Part shown: in pieces, positions 37,191-41,202 of the stretch
How the letters are laid out: each line of letters begins with the position of its first letter
Numbering within the stretch: the stretch's first letter is position 1
Source: a virus
IMG/VR virus record: IMGVR_UViG_3300005618_000010
Span: 1-41,202 of that record
Direction: 5' to 3' (one strand)
DNA: 41,202 nt
The notes under the pieces: model-generated
The model's database searches: none
Told to the model about the DNA's origin: nothing
The model's input: the letters and a program-made list of their open reading frames with translations, nothing else
Made by a program: the position numbers and the translations under genes

Positions 37191-38696
37191 TGGAAGAGCA
37201 TGGAAGCAGTTCAGCAGTCGAGCATGAGCCACCCGGGCGCAGCAACAGGCGCGCCGGGCGTGCGCGACCTCGTAGCGGTGCTGGAGAAACTTGACCGGCG
37301 TCGGCAGGTCTACAAGCTCGAGTATTACAGGCCCTACCCGTACCAGGAGAAATTCCACAACGCGGAAGGGTATCTGACGCCCGGAAAGCCGGCCGAACAG
37401 CGCCTCCTGTGCGCCGCGAACAAGGTCGGAAAGACGACTTGCGCCGCGACCGAAATCGCCATGCACGCGACCGGTCGATATCCGGCATGGTGGAAGGGAA
37501 ACCGCTTTTCGCACCCTGTCGAGATCCTGTGCTCTGGGGTCACGAACGACAGCGTGCGCGACATCGGACAGCGCGAACTGTTCGGTGATTCGTCGGACGC
37601 GAATGCTATCGGCACCGGGGCTGTGCCGATCGACTGCATAGGCAAGATCCGCGGGAAGGCCGGCGTTCAGAACGCCTACGACACCGTGCAGGTCAGGCAT
37701 GTTTCCGGGCGCTGGTCGCGGATTTTCTTTCGCGCCTATGAGCAGGGATGGAAGAAATTTCAGGGCATCGCGTTCGATGTGGCATGGCCCGACGAAGAGC
37801 CGCCCGAAGAAATCTGGTCCCAGCTGCTGCGCTCCACGATAGCGCGTCGCGGCGCCATTATCCTCTGCACGATGACCCCGGAAGAGGGGATGACGAAGGT
37901 CGTCAGCGGGTTCATGAACGACCTGCAGAAGGGGCAGGCGATTATCGGCGCCACTTGGGACGACGCTCCGCACCTGACACCGGAGGTAAAGGCCCAGCGC
38001 CTTTCCGCGTTCAGCCCGCACGAGCGGGATATGCGCTCCAAAGGCATCCCGCTCTTCGGTGCCGGGCTGGTTTTCCCGGTTTCAGAAGACCAGATCATCG
38101 TCGAGCCGCGCGAGATCCCGCGGCACTGGCCGCAGATCACCGGCATTGACTTCGGCTGGGATCACCCGTTTGCAGCCGCCCGGCTTGCCTGGGACCGCGA
38201 CAGCGACACGGTTTACATGACCAGCGAGTACCGGGAGTCGCGCGCGCTGCCGGCCATCCACGCCGCCGCAATCAGCGCCTGGGGGGACTGGATCCCGGTC
38301 GCATGGCCGCATGACGGCCTGAATACGGAAAAGGGTACTGGCGACGAGTTCATCGAGCTCTACCGCAAGGCAAAGGTGAACCTGCTCTCCGACAAGGCCA
38401 CCAATCCGCCGACCCCAGGGCAGTCCGAAGGCGAGGGCGGCAACTCCGTCGAAGCGCCGTTGCTGGAAATGCTGACGCGCATGGAGACCGGCCGCTGGAA
38501 GGTGTTCTCGACCTGCGCGAAGTGGCTCGAGGAAAAGCGGATGTACCACCGGGACCAGCGCGGGAAGCTGGTCAAGCAGATGGATGACCTGATTTCTGCC
38601 TCGCGGTACGCCTACATGATGCTGCGGCACGCCCGCACGGTATCGGTTCTGCCCGCGCGTCGCGCGCCGGCCGCTGCTGGACTGAGGAATTGGTGA
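37182..38696 (+). CDS. terL: terminase large subunit
   Basis: 504 residues. ATPase: Walker A AANKVGKT (78-85) and Walker B ending in AWPDEEPPEE (~200-208), with the coupling motif ILCTMTP after it. Nuclease: GIDFGWDHP (Asp323), a later WPHDGLN, and a C-terminal region with DDLISASRYAYMMLRHA. This is the motor and cutter for packaging; the class resembles T7 gp19-like enzymes of short-tailed phages. It starts inside the 21-bp hairpin repeat, and its stop overlaps the portal start (TGATG). Confidence 0.9.
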   Translation: MTDWKSMEAVQQSSMSHPGAATGAPGVRDLVAVLEKLDRRRQVYKLEYYRPYPYQEKFHNAEGYLTPGKPAEQRLLCAANKVGKTTCAATEIAMHATGRYPAWWKGNRFSHPVEILCSGVTNDSVRDIGQRELFGDSSDANAIGTGAVPIDCIGKIRGKAGVQNAYDTVQVRHVSGRWSRIFFRAYEQGWKKFQGIAFDVAWPDEEPPEEIWSQLLRSTIARRGAIILCTMTPEEGMTKVVSGFMNDLQKGQAIIGATWDDAPHLTPEVKAQRLSAFSPHERDMRSKGIPLFGAGLVFPVSEDQIIVEPREIPRHWPQITGIDFGWDHPFAAARLAWDRDSDTVYMTSEYRESRALPAIHAAAISAWGDWIPVAWPHDGLNTEKGTGDEFIELYRKAKVNLLSDKATNPPTPGQSEGEGGNSVEAPLLEMLTRMETGRWKVFSTCAKWLEEKRMYHRDQRGKLVKQMDDLISASRYAYMMLRHARTVSVLPARRAPAAAGLRNW

Positions 38697-40942
38697 TGGC
38701 TGACGCAATGGTCACAACCGCCACCGTCAATCCGCCGCCTGGCCAAGGCGACGCGCCGGCCAAGGGTGCGCGCATCACGAAAAAGGACTGGGAGAAGGTC
38801 CAGACGTTCCTGATGGCTGAACTGGAGGCCCGCAAGCGCTCTGATTTCCGGCAATCCGCCGAGCGCCGCTGGCGTGAAGTCGACCGCCAGATCGCGATGG
38901 ATCCGATGATGAAGATCGCCCGTGATGGCAGCCAGGTCGACTCAGGCTGGCACAACACCATCGAACTCGGCGAGCTCGCCAAATCGTCCGAAAACATGAG
39001 CGCAGATGTGCGTCGCATCGTTTTTCCGCAGTCGCGGTACTGGAATGAGCCGCACGCCGACGTCGCCGAAGCGATGCCGTTTGACCCGCAGACCGGCACA
39101 AAAACGGTCCCGGACAAGCTCCAGACGGGCGTCGACGGCCGATTGCGCGCATTTATGGCGCAGCAGCACAGCGATTTCGGCCTGAAAGATCGCGTCGAAT
39201 TGTCGGTGAAGGAGGCCCTGCATCACGGCTCTTTTGTCGCCGAGGTCGACTGGGACGAGCAGGAAATGGTTTTCGGCGGTGAGCGCACGAAGACGTTCGG
39301 CGCTGGCGTTTGGATTCCGCATTCGATGTGGAACTGCTATCCGGACCCTTCGCCGTCGGTCGTCGGGACGAACATGTTCTACACCGGGACGATGTTCATC
39401 GAGCGCTACCTGCCGCGCCACAAGGCGGAAAAGCTCGTGAAATCTGGCCAGGAAGGCTACATGGCGAGCCAGTGGCGGCTCGTGAAAAAGGACGAGCACA
39501 AAGTCGGCGGCGAAACAATCAAGGACGTAAAGATCACTACGTATTGGGGCGACATTGTGATCGAGCGCTCCGACGGCAATGACCTGTATTTCCCGAACCA
39601 CAAGGCGATGCTCTTCAACGGCGTCATCTGCTACATGGCGCCGAATGAAACGCCATATGTGCCGATTATCTTCCGCGGCTATGAGCGTCCGGACGTACGC
39701 AGCCCGTACTACACGTCGCCAATCGTCAAGCTCTCGCCGACGCAGAAATTGGCCTCCACGCTCGCGAACAAGGCGATGGACGGCATAGAACTCATCCTTG
39801 AGCCACCCATCGTCTATGACGGCAACGACCCGGATTTCGTGCTGAACGGGGGGCCGGAAATCCGTCCCGGCGCGAAGGTTTCGAGCAAAGGGAAAAACGC
39901 ATTCCAGCAGGTTCAGATCGGCGATCCGATGGTTGCGATCACCGGGCTGCAGTGGGCGGTCGGCGAAATGAAGGAAAAGCTCGGTCGCCCGGGAAAGCCC
40001 GTCGGCGATCGCGCGACGAAGGCCGAAGTCGTGAAGGCGTCTCAGGACCAGGAGGTCTCGCTGGTCGATTTCATCGACAAGGTAGAGGTCGGGCTGCGCA
40101 CATATCTCTACATGCAGCACGAATTGAACCTCCGGAAGCTGACAGAGTACAGCTACTACAGCCCGGAAATGGATGATCCGGACTTCCTGACGGTGAAAAG
40201 GTCGGATCTTCCGAAGGCGGTCCATTTCGAAGTTGTCGGCGCTCGCGGCGTGCTCGGGGAGCAGGAAAGAAACGAAAAAGTGACCGCCGTCACCGTATTT
40301 GCGTCCGGCAATCCGCTGTTTGCGCCCCTGCTTGAGCCGCGCGACATCCTGACGCAGATGTACCAGGACGCGGGCGCGAAGAACGCCGAGACGTTCGTGA
40401 AGCGTGAGGGCTCGGAAGACCCAGCCGCGCTGAAGGCGCAACTCGGTCAGGCGACGAAAGCCGTGCAGCAACTCGGCCAGGAACTCCAGCAGGAGAAATC
40501 AGGCAACGCCGCAAAGATGGCGAAGGTACAGGCCGACGCAGCAGCGAAGCAGGCGAAGCTCGAACAGGACGCCGCAATCGCGTCCGCAAAGATTCAGGCC
40601 GACTACGAGACGAAGATGGCTCAGATTCAGGCCGACGCAAAAGCCGAAGGCATGCGCGTGTTTCATGAACATCTTGCGACCCTGCGCGAAAACGACTTGA
40701 AAACCGCGCAGGCCGCGCACGCAGCGCGCTTGGAGGAAGAAAAGCTCGCCCAGGCAAACGCTGAATCGCAGGCCAAAGAAAAGGAGGCGAAACAAAAAGC
40801 GCTGGCCGAGCGTGATTCGAAAAGCGACGAGGTTCTGAAGGCGGTTCGTGAGACGCACGAATTGCTGAAAAAGCCGCGCATCAAGCGCGCCAAAAAGCTC
40901 GGCCCCCATGAGTGGGAAATGACCGAGACGATCGCGCCATGA
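38696..40942 (+). CDS. portal protein with long C-terminal coiled coil
   Basis: 748 residues from the ATG at 38696 (GAGGA 8 nt upstream; TTG and GTG just before are alternatives). Helical N-terminus, FPQSRYWNEPHADVAEAMPF, SVKEALHHGSFVAEVDWDEQ, IPHSMWNCYPDPSPSVVGTN and SPIVKLSPTQKLASTLANKA match large podovirus portal proteins. Residues ~580-720 are a long charged coiled coil (AAKQAKLEQDAAIASAKIQA) that may form the barrel inside the head. It forms the dodecameric vertex for DNA entry. Confidence 0.85.
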   Translation: MADAMVTTATVNPPPGQGDAPAKGARITKKDWEKVQTFLMAELEARKRSDFRQSAERRWREVDRQIAMDPMMKIARDGSQVDSGWHNTIELGELAKSSENMSADVRRIVFPQSRYWNEPHADVAEAMPFDPQTGTKTVPDKLQTGVDGRLRAFMAQQHSDFGLKDRVELSVKEALHHGSFVAEVDWDEQEMVFGGERTKTFGAGVWIPHSMWNCYPDPSPSVVGTNMFYTGTMFIERYLPRHKAEKLVKSGQEGYMASQWRLVKKDEHKVGGETIKDVKITTYWGDIVIERSDGNDLYFPNHKAMLFNGVICYMAPNETPYVPIIFRGYERPDVRSPYYTSPIVKLSPTQKLASTLANKAMDGIELILEPPIVYDGNDPDFVLNGGPEIRPGAKVSSKGKNAFQQVQIGDPMVAITGLQWAVGEMKEKLGRPGKPVGDRATKAEVVKASQDQEVSLVDFIDKVEVGLRTYLYMQHELNLRKLTEYSYYSPEMDDPDFLTVKRSDLPKAVHFEVVGARGVLGEQERNEKVTAVTVFASGNPLFAPLLEPRDILTQMYQDAGAKNAETFVKREGSEDPAALKAQLGQATKAVQQLGQELQQEKSGNAAKMAKVQADAAAKQAKLEQDAAIASAKIQADYETKMAQIQADAKAEGMRVFHEHLATLRENDLKTAQAAHAARLEEEKLAQANAESQAKEKEAKQKALAERDSKSDEVLKAVRETHELLKKPRIKRAKKLGPHEWEMTETIAP

Positions 40943-41202
40943 GAATCGCAGCCGGAAACCAGTTGAGTCCGACGCAGAACCTGATTGCGAATGGCGATCA
41001 GGCGAGTACGCGGAACGCTGCAAGCGGGCCGCCTCCTAGCTACACAGGCCCGCTCGATGTGGTTCCCGGCGCGGTAGTGGCCTACGGTCAACGCGCAATG
41101 GCAGCGGCGAATCTGGGCTCGCCTGTCTACACGATACGCAGGGACAGCGACGACGCAACGCAAGCGTTCAACTCGGATGCGACTACGGGCGCGGTTGATC
41201 CT
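40939..41202 (+). CDS. LamG/arabinofuranosidase-like virion protein, 5' part
   Basis: ATGA overlap with portal. MRIAAGNQLSPTQNLIANGD, then the polar SGPPPSYTGPLDVVPGAVVA, which passes across the window end into position 3 in the same frame (the last 50 bases repeat the first 50). Together with 1-734 it makes one ~315-residue protein. Confidence 0.72.
   Translation, partial: MRIAAGNQLSPTQNLIANGDQASTRNAASGPPPSYTGPLDVVPGAVVAYGQRAMAAANLGSPVYTIRRDSDDATQAFNSDATTGAVDP
41153..41202. repeat. terminal 50-bp overlap with positions 1-50
   Basis: Exact 50-base identity between both window ends, inside one gene. Marks closure of a circular or circularly permuted genome; length after collapsing is 41,152 bp. 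Confidence 0.9.

Noticed and set aside
38942-40471. Long open frame on the minus strand opposite portal
   Set aside because: Antisense shadow created by GC-rich codon bias; no family-like motif, overlaps the portal gene fully.

Overview
The window reads as the complete genome of a temperate, short-tailed (podovirus-like) bacteriophage, opened at an arbitrary point. The first 50 bases are repeated exactly as the last 50, and one gene (LamG/arabinofuranosidase-like virion protein) runs off the right edge and continues in frame at the left edge. The circle closes at 41,152 bp. GC-rich DNA, GC-ending codons, a C-terminal tRNA-Ser fragment as attachment site and the family flavour of many proteins suggest a proteobacterial host, plausibly a beta-proteobacterium such as Burkholderiales. 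That host call is inference.

Layout (window coordinates). 32.97-41.2 kb plus 0-15.97 kb, plus strand: packaging, virion and lysis. The order is small terminase, small genes, two glycosyltransferase genes, large terminase, portal, LamG-like protein, scaffold-like protein, N4-gp56-type major capsid protein and a terminator. Then come an SU10-like adaptor, a tail nozzle-like protein, a GNAT-like protein, three large internal/ejection-type proteins, a tail fibre and a tail SGNH esterase. The lysis genes are two membrane proteins (holin candidates), a GH19 endolysin, Rz and an embedded Rz1. A LuxR-type HTH gene ends the block. 15.97-16.2 kb: attP, made of a 3' tRNA-Ser(UGA) segment flanked by duplicated arm-type repeats. 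16.15-27.5 kb, minus strand: a long left operon read from PL. It starts with many tiny translationally coupled genes, then a PD-(D/E)XK exonuclease, a RecA-like ATPase, a second tyrosine recombinase, a cytosine methyltransferase overlapped over nearly its whole length by a second coding frame, a tRNA-Arg(CCG), an Xis-like protein and the integrase. 27.5-28.5 kb: immunity region, with a repressor and a lipoprotein flanked by PL and PR, each covered by two 14-bp AACCGA..CGGTT operators spaced 23 bp apart. 28.5-32.4 kb, plus strand: Cro-like and CII-like regulators, a VRR-NUC-like nuclease and a primase-helicase. 32.43-32.97 kb: a gene-poor stretch with nine GTGACGCA iterons and an AT-rich patch, the likely replication origin.

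How it fits together. In a lysogen the small repressor would hold PL and PR closed while co-expressing a lipoprotein, a candidate exclusion or conversion factor. On induction PL gives recombination, modification and excision functions and PR gives replication from the iteron origin. Late genes then package and lyse. No polymerase is encoded, so host RNA and DNA polymerases are needed. The most noteworthy items are the dual-coded methyltransferase region, the attP with paired arm repeats inside int, the symmetric PL/PR operators, the iteron origin, the two glycosyltransferases inside the packaging module, and the coupled micro-gene cluster at 25.98-27.13 kb.
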